A stretch of 36,616 nt of DNA from Protaetiibacter sp. (GCA_030150265.1 JASLGG010000054.1:1-36616), one strand, 5' to 3'; positions 16,343 to 23,957 are shown, numbered from the stretch's first letter. A program made the numbers and translations. Notes: generated from the sequence alone by a model not told the origin.

Positions 16343-17101
16343 GTGGCGGAATGCATCCACGGGTTCGACGAAGGTCTCTGCGATGTCTGCTACCCGCGGA
16401 CGCCCGTCGCGCCGCCCCCGGCGGTGCGCGGCGAACGCTCCGCGGTGCGCACGCCGGCCCGCGCGGTCGTGCGCACGCCCGCGGCACCGGGTGCCCCGGC
16501 GACGCTCAAGCTGCCGGGCAGGCGCGTGCACCACGTGACGCACCTGCGCACCCTCGAGTCGATCGCCCTCGACGGCGAGCTGCGCGCGGATGCGGCACCC
16601 GACCTCGACGTGAGCTCCGCCACGACGCGCGAGCTGCGCGCGACGGCGACGGTGCCCGACGGCCGGAGCGTGGCATCCTTCGTCGCCTTCCAGGTGGCGC
16701 AGGACGCGACGCGCTGGCAGGAGCTGCGTGAGGGCGCCGAGGGCGCTCACTGGTCGGATGCGGCGCGTGCGGCGCGTGCCGCGGAGTTCGTGATCCTGGC
16801 GGTGCCGGTCGACGCGCTGGGCCCCGACGTGGTCTTCGCCGACGGCGACGCGGGGGCGGTCGCGACGCGCTTCGCCGCGGGGCTCGACGCCGGAACCGCG
16901 GCGCTGCGCCGCCTGCACGCGAGCGACCCCGACTTCCGCGACGCGGAGCTGCTCGCGACCGGACCCGTGCCGCTCGATGCGGTCGCGGTGGTCACCGTGG
17001 CGAACGAGCCGGCCCGCGACCGGGTGCGCGAGCTGTTCGCGGATGCGGGACGTCCGGCGCCGCGCATCGCGGTGTATCCGCCGGCGTTCGCGGTCGAGTA
17101 G
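16343..17101 (+). CDS. DarT-like (DUF4433) ADP-ribosyltransferase with N-terminal zinc knuckle, no visible antitoxin
   Basis: A 252-residue protein. Residues 4-16 carry Cys4, His6, Cys13 and Cys16 (ECIHGFDEGLCDVCYP), a likely zinc knuckle, followed by a Pro/Ala/Arg-rich linker to about 60. The rest resembles DarT, which ADP-ribosylates thymidine in single-stranded DNA: RVHHVTHLRTLESI (61-74), R97/R99, and DAELLATGPVPLDAV (200-214) with the candidate catalytic Glu at 202. Resemblance is moderate, so the substrate is unproven. No macrodomain (DarG) gene lies beside it. GTG 16343 is 6 bases after TAGCGT (16331-16336). It diverges from the Phd/PIN pair. Confidence 0.7.
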   Translation: MAECIHGFDEGLCDVCYPRTPVAPPPAVRGERSAVRTPARAVVRTPAAPGAPATLKLPGRRVHHVTHLRTLESIALDGELRADAAPDLDVSSATTRELRATATVPDGRSVASFVAFQVAQDATRWQELREGAEGAHWSDAARAARAAEFVILAVPVDALGPDVVFADGDAGAVATRFAAGLDAGTAALRRLHASDPDFRDAELLATGPVPLDAVAVVTVANEPARDRVRELFADAGRPAPRIAVYPPAFAVE

Positions 17102-17201
17102 CCGCCGCATCCGCTCCTTCCCCGCGCGGCCGAGGCCGCGAGGTCCCCGGATCGGGATACTGAGGCCGCGGTCTGCGCGAGCCGGCTCGCATGCTGGGCG
17201 C

Positions 17202-17612
17202 ATGACCATCCCGCACCCCGCCGACGCCCCACCGCTGCGCAGCGACGAGGACGTGCTGCAGCGCGCGAGCCTGCTGCTCGACACCGCGATCCGTCGGCAG
17301 CTCTGGCTCATGTTCCTCGACGAGCGCGGCCGCCAGCTCCCGGTGCTCATGCCGAGCTACGTGCCGCGCATCCCGACCCGGCAGCATCGCGATGATCTGC
17401 ACCGGATGCTCGGGGTGATCTTCGAGGACGTGGATGCCGACAGCATGGTCATCGCGTACGAGCGTCGTGGACCGGATGTGCTGAGCGCCGGCGATCGTGC
17501 GTGGCTCGCGCTCATCCGCGACGCGTGCCGGGAGGCGGCGATCCCGCTGCGCGGCCCGCTGCTCGTGCACGACCGCGGGGTGCGCTGGATCGCGCCCGAG
17601 GATCTCGGCTGA
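17202..17612 (+). CDS. Protein of unknown function in toxin cluster
   Basis: A 136-residue soluble protein. Predicted alternating strands and helices include QLWLMFLDERGRQLPVLMPS, a DDADSMVIAYERRG segment and a C-terminal LLVHDRGVRWIAPEDL. The overall pattern reminds me faintly of RadC/JAB-like folds, but I see no metal-binding HxH motif, so I do not assign it. ATG 17202 is 6 bases after CATGCT (17190-17195). It lies between the DarT-like gene and a VapB/VapC pair. It has no macrodomain signature, so it is not an obvious DarG. Confidence 0.75.
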   Translation: MTIPHPADAPPLRSDEDVLQRASLLLDTAIRRQLWLMFLDERGRQLPVLMPSYVPRIPTRQHRDDLHRMLGVIFEDVDADSMVIAYERRGPDVLSAGDRAWLALIRDACREAAIPLRGPLLVHDRGVRWIAPEDLG

Positions 17613-17635
17613 TGCGGCGATGCTATGATGAGTCG

Positions 17636-17860
17636 ATGCGCACCACTCTCGAGCTCGACGACACGGTGCTCGTGGCCGCGCGTGCTCTCGCGCGCGACGA
17701 GGCGATCTCGCTCGGCGCCGCGGTCTCCGAGCTCGCGCGTCGCGGTCTCCGCGCCGGTGCCTCGACTGCGCGGTCGGCCGGCGGCTTCCCCGTGGTCGAC
17801 ACCGGTGACGCCCCTCCGGTCACCCTCGAGCTGGTCAACCGCTATCGCGATGGCGACTGA
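17636..17860 (+). CDS. Ribbon-helix-helix antitoxin (VapB-like)
   Basis: A 74-residue antitoxin with the classic RHH start MRTTLELDDTVLVAARALARDE, then SLGAAVSELARRGLR, and a toxin-binding tail (FPVVDTGDAPPVTLELVNRY). ATG 17636 is 6 bases downstream of TATGAT (17624-17629), so the module is probably leaderless and autoregulated. It overlaps the toxin gene by 11 bases. Confidence 0.9.
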   Translation: MRTTLELDDTVLVAARALARDEAISLGAAVSELARRGLRAGASTARSAGGFPVVDTGDAPPVTLELVNRYRDGD

Positions 17861-18290
17861 GCCGGGTCCGCGTCACCTCCTCGACGTCAACCTCCTGGTG
17901 GCGCTCGTGCTCACCGGACACGTGCACCACGGGCGCGCGCACGCGTGGTTCGACGCGGGGATCGCCTGGGCGACGACGCCCGTCACCGAGTCGGGACTCG
18001 TGCGGCTCGTCACGCGCGAGGCGATCGTCGGTGACCGCGTCACGATGGATGCCGCCCTCGGCCTCGTGCGGGCCCTGCACGCTCTGCCCGGGCATGCCTT
18101 CCTCCCCGACGACGCGAGCTTCGTCGGGGCGCGGATCTCCTTGGAGCGCCTGACGAGCCCGCGCGATGTCACCGACCTGCACCTCGTCGACCTCGCCGCG
18201 CGGCACGGTGCCGTGCTCGCCACCCTCGACCGCGGCATCCCGCCCCTCCTCGCGTCCGAGGACCGGCGCCACGTGCTGCTGATCCCCTGA
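17850..18290 (+). CDS. PIN-domain ribonuclease toxin (VapC)
   Basis: A 146-residue PIN nuclease starting inside the antitoxin gene at ATG 17850. The likely acidic cluster is D12 (LLDVNLLVAL), E47 (PVTESGLVRLV), D106/D109 (RDVTDLHLVDLA) and D127 (LATLDRGI). The LLDVNLLVAL and TESGLVRLVT motifs belong to the VapC subgroup paired with RHH antitoxins, distinct from the Phd-linked PIN toxin at 15560. RNA target unknown. Confidence 0.92.
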   Translation: MATEPGPRHLLDVNLLVALVLTGHVHHGRAHAWFDAGIAWATTPVTESGLVRLVTREAIVGDRVTMDAALGLVRALHALPGHAFLPDDASFVGARISLERLTSPRDVTDLHLVDLAARHGAVLATLDRGIPPLLASEDRRHVLLIP

Positions 18291-18346
18291 CCCACGGCGG
18301 CAACGCGTGGTCGCCCCACGTCGCCCGCGTCCTGTTGAATGGCGTC

Positions 18347-19204
18347 ATGATCGTCGTGATCGGGCTCGCGAGCGCGATCGTCTACGGCGTCTCCGATTTC
18401 CTGGGCGGGCTCGGCTCGCGGCGGATCGACCCCATCCTCGTCGGCCTCGTGAGCTCCGGGGTCGCGATCGTGCCCGTCGCGATCGCCACGCCGCTGCTCG
18501 GCTCGGTGTGGTCGTCCGAGGCGATCTGGCTCGGCGCGCTCGCCGGCGTCGCCGGGGCCTTCGGCATCTGGGCGTTCTACGCCGCTCTCGCGATCGGCCC
18601 GATGAGCGTGCTGTCGCCGACCGTCGCGGCCGTGACCGCCATCATCCCGGCCGTCGTGGGCGTCGCGATGGGGGAGCGGTTCACGCTCATCGGGCAGATC
18701 GCGCTCGCCGCGCTCGTCGTGGCCGCCGTGCTGCTCGGCATCACGCGCGAGCAGAGCGGCGGGAGGCTCGGCGTGCGCGCCGTCGTGCTCGCGGCGCTGT
18801 CGGGTCTCGGCTTCGGCGGCTACAACGTCGTCATCGCCCTCACGCCCGCCGAGTCGGGGCTCGTGCCCCTGCTCGCCGATCTCGTCGTGGCTGTCGTGCT
18901 CTTCGCCGTCGCGATCGCGATCATCCGGATGCGGCGGGGCGCCGCCGCGCTCCCCATCGCCTCCGCCGACCGTCGCGGTGTGGCGATCGGCGTCGGGGCG
19001 GGCGTGCTCATGGCGGTTGCGAACGCGCTGCTCGTGTGGGGTCTGCACCAGGGCCAGCTCGCGGTCATGGGCGTGCTCGGCGCGCTCTACCCGCTCGGCA
19101 CGGTGCTGCTCGCGCTCACGGTGCTGCGCGAGAGGCTCACGGCCTGGCAGGTGGTGGGCGTGGCGCTCGCGCTCGCGGCATCCGTGGCCCTCGTCTTCGG
19201 CTGA
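18347..19204 (+). CDS. EamA/DMT-family transporter
   Basis: A 285-residue membrane protein with about ten hydrophobic segments arranged as two EamA repeats (SAIVYGVSDFLGG at the start; GFGGYNVVIAL beginning the second half). The family exports metabolites or amino acids; the substrate here is unknown. ATG 18347 is 6 bases after TTGAAT (18335-18340), the same hexamer and spacing as mtlD. An in-frame TTG at 18335 coincides with the -10 box and is rejected as a start. It precedes gltX by 43 bases, but gltX has its own -10 box. Confidence 0.92.
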   Translation: MIVVIGLASAIVYGVSDFLGGLGSRRIDPILVGLVSSGVAIVPVAIATPLLGSVWSSEAIWLGALAGVAGAFGIWAFYAALAIGPMSVLSPTVAAVTAIIPAVVGVAMGERFTLIGQIALAALVVAAVLLGITREQSGGRLGVRAVVLAALSGLGFGGYNVVIALTPAESGLVPLLADLVVAVVLFAVAIAIIRMRRGAAALPIASADRRGVAIGVGAGVLMAVANALLVWGLHQGQLAVMGVLGALYPLGTVLLALTVLRERLTAWQVVGVALALAASVALVFG

Positions 19205-19247
19205 GCGGCGGGCCGGGCGCCCCGGTGCGCCGGTAGGATCGGAGGTG

Positions 19248-20753
19248 ATGTCGCTTCCCTTCTCGCGAGCCACCGGCGCCGACGTGCGCGTGCGGTTCTG
19301 CCCCTCGCCCACCGGCACCCCCCACGTCGGGATGGTGCGCACCGCCCTCTTCAACTGGGCCTACGCCCGGCACACGGGCGGCAAGCTCGTGTTCCGCGTC
19401 GAGGACACGGATGCCGCCCGCGACAGCGAGGAGAGCTACCTGCAGCTCGTCGACGCGCTCGACTGGCTCGGCATCGACTGGGACGAGGGCGTCGAGAAGG
19501 GCGGCCCGCACGGGCCCTACCGCCAGTCGCAGCGCGGCGCGATCTACCAGGAGATGATCGAGCGCCTGACGGCCTCCGGCCACCTCTACGAGAGCTTCGT
19601 GACGCCCGAGGAGATGGAGGCGCGCAACCGCGCCGCCGGTCGCGACCCGCGCCAGGGCTACGACAACTTCGAGCGCGAGCTCACCGACGAGCAGCGCGCC
19701 GCGTTCCGCGCCGAGGGGCGGCAGCCGAGCCTGCGCCTGCGGGTGCCGGAGGGCGATCTCACGATCGACGACCTCATCCGCGGCGAGATCACCTTCCCCG
19801 CGGGCAGCTTCACCGACTTCGTGGTGGTGCGTCCGAACGGAGCCCCCCTCTACACCTTCGTGAACCCGGTCGACGACGCGTTGATGGGGGTGACGCACGT
19901 GTTCCGCGGCGAGGACATCCTCTCCTCCACACCGCGTCAGCTCGCGCTCTATCTGGCGCTCATCGAGATCGGCGTCACCGACTTCATCCCGCAGTACGCG
20001 CACATGCCGCTCGTCTACGGCGACGGGGCCAAGAAGCTCTCCAAGCGCGATCCCGAGTCGAGCCTGTTCCACCATCGCGAGCGGGGCTTCATCCCTGAGG
20101 GACTGCTCAACTACCTGGCCCTGCTCGGCTGGTCGATCGCGCCCGACCGCGACGTGTTCACGCAGGCGGAGTTCACGGCCGCGTTCGACATCCGCGACGT
20201 GAACCCCAACCCGGCCCGCTTCGACCAGAAGAAGGCCGATGCGATCAACGGCGACCACATCCGGATGCTCGATGTGGCCGACTTCACCGAGCGCATCGTG
20301 CCGTACCTCGAGGGCTATCTCGCCGATCCGCCGACCGAGGCCGAGCGCGCGATCCTGCGCGAGGCGGCGCCGCTCGTGCAGGAGCGCGTGACGGTGCTCG
20401 GCGAGGCGCGCGGCATGCTCGCCTTCCTCTTCACGGCGGACGACGCGCTCGAGTTCGAGGCGGATGCGCTGCCGAAGGACGTCGACGAGGCGCGTCTCGT
20501 GCTCGACGCCTCGGAGGCGGCGCTGTCGCAGCTCGAGGACTTCGGCCGCGTCGAGATCGAGGAGGCGCTGAGGGCGGCGCTGCTGACGCCCGTGGAGGAG
20601 GGCGGCCCCGGCCTCAAGCCCCGCACCGCGTTCGGCCCGCTGCGCACCGCCGTCTCCGGGCGTCGGGTGAGCCCTCCGCTCTTCGAGTCGATGGAGATCC
20701 TCGGCAAGGCCTCGACCCTCGCGCGCATCGAGAGGCTCCGGCAGCGGCTGTGA
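19248..20753 (+). CDS. gltX: Glutamyl-tRNA synthetase
   Basis: A 501-residue class I aminoacyl-tRNA synthetase. The ATP site appears as PSPTGTPHVGM (HIGH-type, about 19-29) and KLSKR (263-267). Length fits the bacterial enzyme. ATG 19248 has GGAGG just upstream and TAGGAT at 19234-19239; a GTG at 19245 would be nearer to that box. Its stop overlaps the flavoprotein start (GTGA). A tRNA-Gln gene lies 1 kb downstream. In organisms lacking GlnRS this enzyme also charges tRNA-Gln, but that cannot be judged here. Confidence 0.97.
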   Translation: MSLPFSRATGADVRVRFCPSPTGTPHVGMVRTALFNWAYARHTGGKLVFRVEDTDAARDSEESYLQLVDALDWLGIDWDEGVEKGGPHGPYRQSQRGAIYQEMIERLTASGHLYESFVTPEEMEARNRAAGRDPRQGYDNFERELTDEQRAAFRAEGRQPSLRLRVPEGDLTIDDLIRGEITFPAGSFTDFVVVRPNGAPLYTFVNPVDDALMGVTHVFRGEDILSSTPRQLALYLALIEIGVTDFIPQYAHMPLVYGDGAKKLSKRDPESSLFHHRERGFIPEGLLNYLALLGWSIAPDRDVFTQAEFTAAFDIRDVNPNPARFDQKKADAINGDHIRMLDVADFTERIVPYLEGYLADPPTEAERAILREAAPLVQERVTVLGEARGMLAFLFTADDALEFEADALPKDVDEARLVLDASEAALSQLEDFGRVEIEEALRAALLTPVEEGGPGLKPRTAFGPLRTAVSGRRVSPPLFESMEILGKASTLARIERLRQRL

Positions 20754-21670
20754 CGGATCGCGTCGACGTCGCGGTCGTCGGTGCGGGTCCCGCGGGGCTC
20801 GCCGCGGCGCTCTCGATCGTCCGGGCGCGCCGGTCGGTGATCGTGCTCGACGCGGGGCGCCCGCGCAACGCGGCCACCCTGTCGGCGCACGGCTTCCTCA
20901 GCCGCGACGGCATCTCGCCGCTCGAGCTGCGACGGCTCGGCGCCGAGGAGGTGGCCGGATACGGTGGCCGGGTCGTGCGCACGGTGGTCACCTCGATCAC
21001 ACCGCTCCTGCGCGCCGAGGGGGTCGTCGAGTTCGCGGTGCGCGCCGAGGCGCGCGGCTCGGGCGTGGAGACCGAGGTCGTGGCGCGTGCCGTGGTGCTC
21101 GCGACGGGCCTCGTCGAGGAGCTGCCCGCCCTGCCGACGCTGCGCGCCTTCTACGGCACCTCGCTGCACAGCTGCGTCGAGTGCGACGGCTGGGAGAAGC
21201 GCGATGCCCCGATCGCGCTCATCGGCGAGACGGACGACCTCGCCGAGCGGGCGCTCTTCGTGGCGAACTGGTCCGACGACCTCGTGGTGTTCACGAACGG
21301 CGTCGGGCGCGTCTCGGATGCCGAGGAGGCGGCCCTCGCGGCCCGCGGCATCCGCGTCGAGCGCCGCGCGATCGCCGACATCGCGGGCGGGGGACCGGAG
21401 GGGATGACGGGCGTCGTGCTCGCGGATGGCGAGGTCGTGCCGCGCGCGGGAGGCTTCGTGCGGCCGGTGTGGACGCCGGCGCTCTCGTTCGCCGAGGGTC
21501 TCGAGCTCGCGCCGCATGCGGACGGCTGGGTCGCGACCGACGGAGCCGGCCGCACGAGCGCTGCGGGCGTCTATGCGGCGGGCGACCTCGTGACCGGTCC
21601 GCAGCAGCTGCTCGTCGCGGCGGGTGACGGGGCGCGCGTCGCCGGCAGCGTCATCCGCGACCTCCTCTGA
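20750..21670 (+). CDS. Thioredoxin-reductase-like FAD/NAD(P) oxidoreductase
   Basis: A 306-residue two-dinucleotide-binding flavoprotein. FAD motif GAGPAGLAAAL is at about 10-20, the redox-type pair C142 and C145 lies in HSCVECDGWEKRD, and TSAAGVYAAGDLVTGPQQ is the C-terminal FAD signature. The second domain has GETDDLAERAL in place of a canonical GxGxxG, so NAD(P)H binding may be altered. This, plus the CVEC spacing, suggests a non-thioredoxin substrate such as a small-molecule dithiol. GTG 20750 overlaps the gltX stop, implying co-transcription. Confidence 0.88.
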   Translation: MTDRVDVAVVGAGPAGLAAALSIVRARRSVIVLDAGRPRNAATLSAHGFLSRDGISPLELRRLGAEEVAGYGGRVVRTVVTSITPLLRAEGVVEFAVRAEARGSGVETEVVARAVVLATGLVEELPALPTLRAFYGTSLHSCVECDGWEKRDAPIALIGETDDLAERALFVANWSDDLVVFTNGVGRVSDAEEAALAARGIRVERRAIADIAGGGPEGMTGVVLADGEVVPRAGGFVRPVWTPALSFAEGLELAPHADGWVATDGAGRTSAAGVYAAGDLVTGPQQLLVAAGDGARVAGSVIRDLL

Positions 21671-21699
21671 GGCCGGTCCGGAGCGCCTCCCGGGTACGG

Positions 21700-21710
21700 T
21701 AGAGTACATT
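21700..21710 (+). promoter_or_regulatory. -10 region of tRNA-Gln promoter
   Basis: TAGAGT (21700-21705) and the overlapping TACATT (21705-21710) stand in an AT-richer island after the flavoprotein stop. Transcription would begin near 21712-21717, about 45-50 bases before the mature tRNA. The leader can form hairpins at 21715-21732 and 21737-21759. Confidence 0.45.
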
Positions 21711-21760
21711 GTCGGCCCGCCCTGCGGCGGGCTCCTCGGTCCGGCTCCGGTCGGGACCGT

Positions 21761-21835
21761 TGGGGTATGGTGTAATTGGCAACACGGCTGATTCTGGTTC
21801 AGTTGTTCTTGGTTCGAGTCCAGGTACCCCAGCCA
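21761..21835 (+). tRNA. tRNA-Gln (anticodon CTG), CCA encoded
   Basis: A full cloverleaf can be folded. The acceptor pairs tggggta with tacccca, the D stem gtgt/acac, the anticodon stem gctga/tcagt around loop ttctggt, and the T stem cttgg/ccagg around ttcgagt. The anticodon CTG reads CAG (Gln). Discriminator G at 21832 is followed by encoded CCA. Confidence 0.96.
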
Positions 21836-21941
21836 TCGGGTGGCTTCCGTAGCTCACCTTTCGTGCGACCGATCCCTCGCTTCCACCCCTTGCGCCGCCT
21901 CCGCCGCGGGGGTAGCTTCTCGGCGAGTCGAGGGGGCGGCC

Positions 21942-22319
21942 ATGGCGCTCGGAGCACTGCAGCAGGTCCACATCAGCGTGAGCGACCTGGATCGCTCCCT
22001 CGCGTTCTACCGCGACACGCTCGGCATCCCCTTCCTCTTCCGGGTGCCGGGTCAGCCGATGGCGTTCCTCCAGGCGGGGTCGGTGCGTCTCTACCTCGGG
22101 CAGCCGGAGTCGCCGCGCTTCGAGACGCACGTGCTGCTCTACTTCACGGTCGCCGACATCGTGGCCGAGTACGAGCGGCTCGTGGCCGCGGGGGTCGACA
22201 TCGAGTCCCCGCCGCATCTCGTGCATCGCGGCGACGAGGAGGAGCTGTGGATGGCGTTCTTCGCCGATCCCGACGATCAGAACCTCGCGATCGTGGAGAG
22301 CCGACCGGTCGCGGTGTGA
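21942..22319 (+). CDS. VOC (glyoxalase/bleomycin-resistance fold) family protein
   Basis: A 125-residue vicinal-oxygen-chelate protein: VHISVSDLDRSLAFYRDTLGIPF near the start with likely metal ligand H10, then HVLLYFTVADI, and FFADPDDQNLAIVESR at the end with a candidate Glu ligand. Families with this fold include glyoxalases, dioxygenases and antibiotic-binding proteins; the substrate is not evident. ATG 21942 has a G-rich ribosome site (GAGGGGGC). TAGCTT (21913-21918) may be its -10 box. In-frame codons back to 21840 look non-homologous and are excluded. Confidence 0.88.
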   Translation: MALGALQQVHISVSDLDRSLAFYRDTLGIPFLFRVPGQPMAFLQAGSVRLYLGQPESPRFETHVLLYFTVADIVAEYERLVAAGVDIESPPHLVHRGDEEELWMAFFADPDDQNLAIVESRPVAV

Positions 22320-22361
22320 GGCGGCACGGTCATCGCCGCGATGCGATGGCATAAATATGGT

Positions 22362-22379
22362 TACCCATATATATGGGTA
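22362..22379. promoter_or_regulatory. 18-bp perfect palindromic operator for the ArsR-type regulator
   Basis: tacccatatatatgggta is its own reverse complement. It lies 4 bases upstream of the -10 box TATATT (22384-22389), inside a strikingly AT-rich patch (about 22351-22390) of a roughly 70% GC chromosome. It is the obvious binding site for the ArsR-type repressor encoded next door. Confidence 0.8.
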
Positions 22380-22395
22380 GATGTATATTTGGGCC

Positions 22396-22749
22396 ATGAC
22401 CGCGACCGCCGTACTGGAGGCCATCGCCGAGCCGACCCGGCGCCGCATCCTGGATGCCGTGCGCGGAGGGGAGCGCTCGGTCGGCGAGCTCGTGGACGCC
22501 GTGGGCATGCATCAGCCCGGCGTCTCGCGGCACCTCAAGGTGCTGCGGGATGCGGGGCTCGTCGAGGTGCGCTCCGACGCCCAGCGCCGGCTCTACCGGC
22601 TCCGCGCGGAGCCGCTCCAGGAGCTCGACGCGTGGCTCGCGCCCTACCGCGCCGAGTGGACCGAGCGCCTCGACGCGCTCGAACGGCACCTGGATCGCAC
22701 CGCGGCATCCGGAACGCGACCGCTCACCCCTCCGAAGGAGACGCCATGA
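22396..22749 (+). CDS. ArsR-family winged-helix repressor
   Basis: A 117-residue ArsR/SmtB-type regulator: LEAIAEPTRRRILDAVRGGERSV, then the recognition region MHQPGVSRHLKVLRDAGLVEVR and the beta wing DAQRRLYRLR. No Cys or clustered His metal site is visible, so it belongs to the group paired with SRPBCC proteins, not to metal sensors. ATG 22396 is 6 bases after TATATT, and the in-frame ATG at 22381 is part of the promoter patch. Its stop overlaps the SRPBCC start (ATGA). Likely autorepressed at the palindrome 22362-22379. Confidence 0.92.
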   Translation: MTATAVLEAIAEPTRRRILDAVRGGERSVGELVDAVGMHQPGVSRHLKVLRDAGLVEVRSDAQRRLYRLRAEPLQELDAWLAPYRAEWTERLDALERHLDRTAASGTRPLTPPKETP

Positions 22750-23264
22750 ACCCCGACCACCGCGCGACGCTCGAGCGCACCGCCGACGGCGGCCTGATCC
22801 GCTTCGACCGGCAGCTCGCCCATCCGATCGACGAGGTCTGGTCGGCGCTCACCGAGCCGGGCCGCATCGCCGAATGGTGGGCGCCGGCCGCGGCCGACGT
22901 CGCCGTCGAGCTGCGGGAGGGCGGCTCGATCGCCTTCGACTGGCACGACGACGAACCGCAGCGGTTCGAGTTCACCATCCTGCGGCTCGAGCCGCCCACG
23001 CTGCTGGAGCACACCCATACCGCGCCGGGAGCCTGGATGCGGTGGGAGCTCGCCGCGACCGCGGAGGGCACGCGGCTGCGCGCCACCTACTTCGTGCCGG
23101 ACCCCGAGCTCGCGATCGAGCGGGGCGACGTCGTGGGCGCGCACTACGGTCTCGACCGTCTCGAGGCGGCGCTCGCCGGAACCCCGGCGCCCGTCGACCT
23201 CGAGGCGTTCGGCGCGCTCGCCGCCGACTACGCGGAGCACGGCCTCGCGGAGCCGCGGCCCTGA
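22746..23264 (+). CDS. SRPBCC / AHSA1-type ligand-binding protein
   Basis: A 172-residue START-like fold protein: HPIDEVWSALTEPGRIAEWWAP is the AHSA1/CalC signature, followed by GGSIAFDWHDDEPQRFEF and a C-terminal helix. Such domains bind hydrophobic ligands in a deep cavity; the ligand is unknown. ATG 22746 overlaps the ArsR stop and has its own GAAGGAG site (22734-22740). A second ArsR/SRPBCC pair occurs at 35591-36430 in this window. Confidence 0.92.
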   Translation: MNPDHRATLERTADGGLIRFDRQLAHPIDEVWSALTEPGRIAEWWAPAAADVAVELREGGSIAFDWHDDEPQRFEFTILRLEPPTLLEHTHTAPGAWMRWELAATAEGTRLRATYFVPDPELAIERGDVVGAHYGLDRLEAALAGTPAPVDLEAFGALAADYAEHGLAEPRP

Positions 23265-23282
23265 TCCGGCCGCATGGCGGGG

Positions 23283-23957
23283 TCAGCGGGCGGCCATGAG
23301 CCGCCGCTCCTCGCCCGCGGCCTCCATCAGCTCGCGCAGGCGATCGGCCGGTACGTCGGCCCCGAAGGTCGGATGCCCGGGCTGCAGCACCGCGCCGGCC
23401 GCGAGCGGGCCCGCGAGCACGGGGTCGAACCCCAGGGCGTCGACGAACGCCGCGACCCGGGCCACGTCATCCGCCCCGTCGCCCGCGATGGCGATCGCCT
23501 TGCGGCCGGCGGCGCCGGGCGCCCGCGCCTCCTCCTCGAGGTCGTGGTAGCCCATGTGGTTGAGGGCCTTCACGACGTGCGACTCCGCGAGGAAGTCCTG
23601 CACGATCTCGCTCGTGGAGACGCGCGGGTCGTTCAGGTCGTCGCGGATGCCGTCGGTCTCCCACCAGTAGTTCATCGCGTCGATCACGAGCTTGTCCCGC
23701 AGCTCGTCGACGGGGAGGCTCGGGTACTTGCCGAGCGGCAGCGCGAGGACGACGAGGTCGGCGTCGCGTGCCGCGACCTCGGGGCGCACCGCCTCGGCGC
23801 CCGGCGCGAGCACCTCGATCGTCAGCGCGATGCGCTCGGGGTCGCCGGAGCCCGCGATCAGCACGCGGTAGCCCGCCGCGAGGGCGAGGCGCGCGAGCAC
23901 GGTGCCGACCTTGCCGGCGCCCAGGATGCCGACGGTGCCGCGGGTGGGGGTGTCCAT
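23283..23957 (-). CDS. NADPH-dependent F420 reductase-like protein
   Basis: A 224-residue Rossmann protein. GILGAGKVGTVLARL (about 10-24) is the NADP motif, followed by LVVLALPLGKY and DAMNYWWETDGI, as in the F420_oxidored family. In true F420:NADP oxidoreductases this fold passes hydride between NADPH and F420; here the cofactor is not proven. ATG 23957 has an AAGGAGAG ribosome site. It begins 31 bases after the stop of the luciferase-like gene, so the two form an operon and probably act together. Confidence 0.88.
   Translation of the reverse strand: MDTPTRGTVGILGAGKVGTVLARLALAAGYRVLIAGSGDPERIALTIEVLAPGAEAVRPEVAARDADLVVLALPLGKYPSLPVDELRDKLVIDAMNYWWETDGIRDDLNDPRVSTSEIVQDFLAESHVVKALNHMGYHDLEEEARAPGAAGRKAIAIAGDGADDVARVAAFVDALGFDPVLAGPLAAGAVLQPGHPTFGADVPADRLRELMEAAGEERRLMAAR

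Noticed and set aside
17202..17612. DarG-like antitoxin for the DarT-like gene
   Set aside because: No macrodomain glycine-rich loops and too short; left as unknown.
21836..21863. Terminator directly after tRNA-Gln
   Set aside because: The possible stem is imperfect, with bulges, and is followed by only three Ts.
21840..21941. N-terminal extension of the VOC protein
   Set aside because: It starts just after tRNA-Gln, contains a possible -10 box, and has no homology to the fold; ATG 21942 has the ribosome site.
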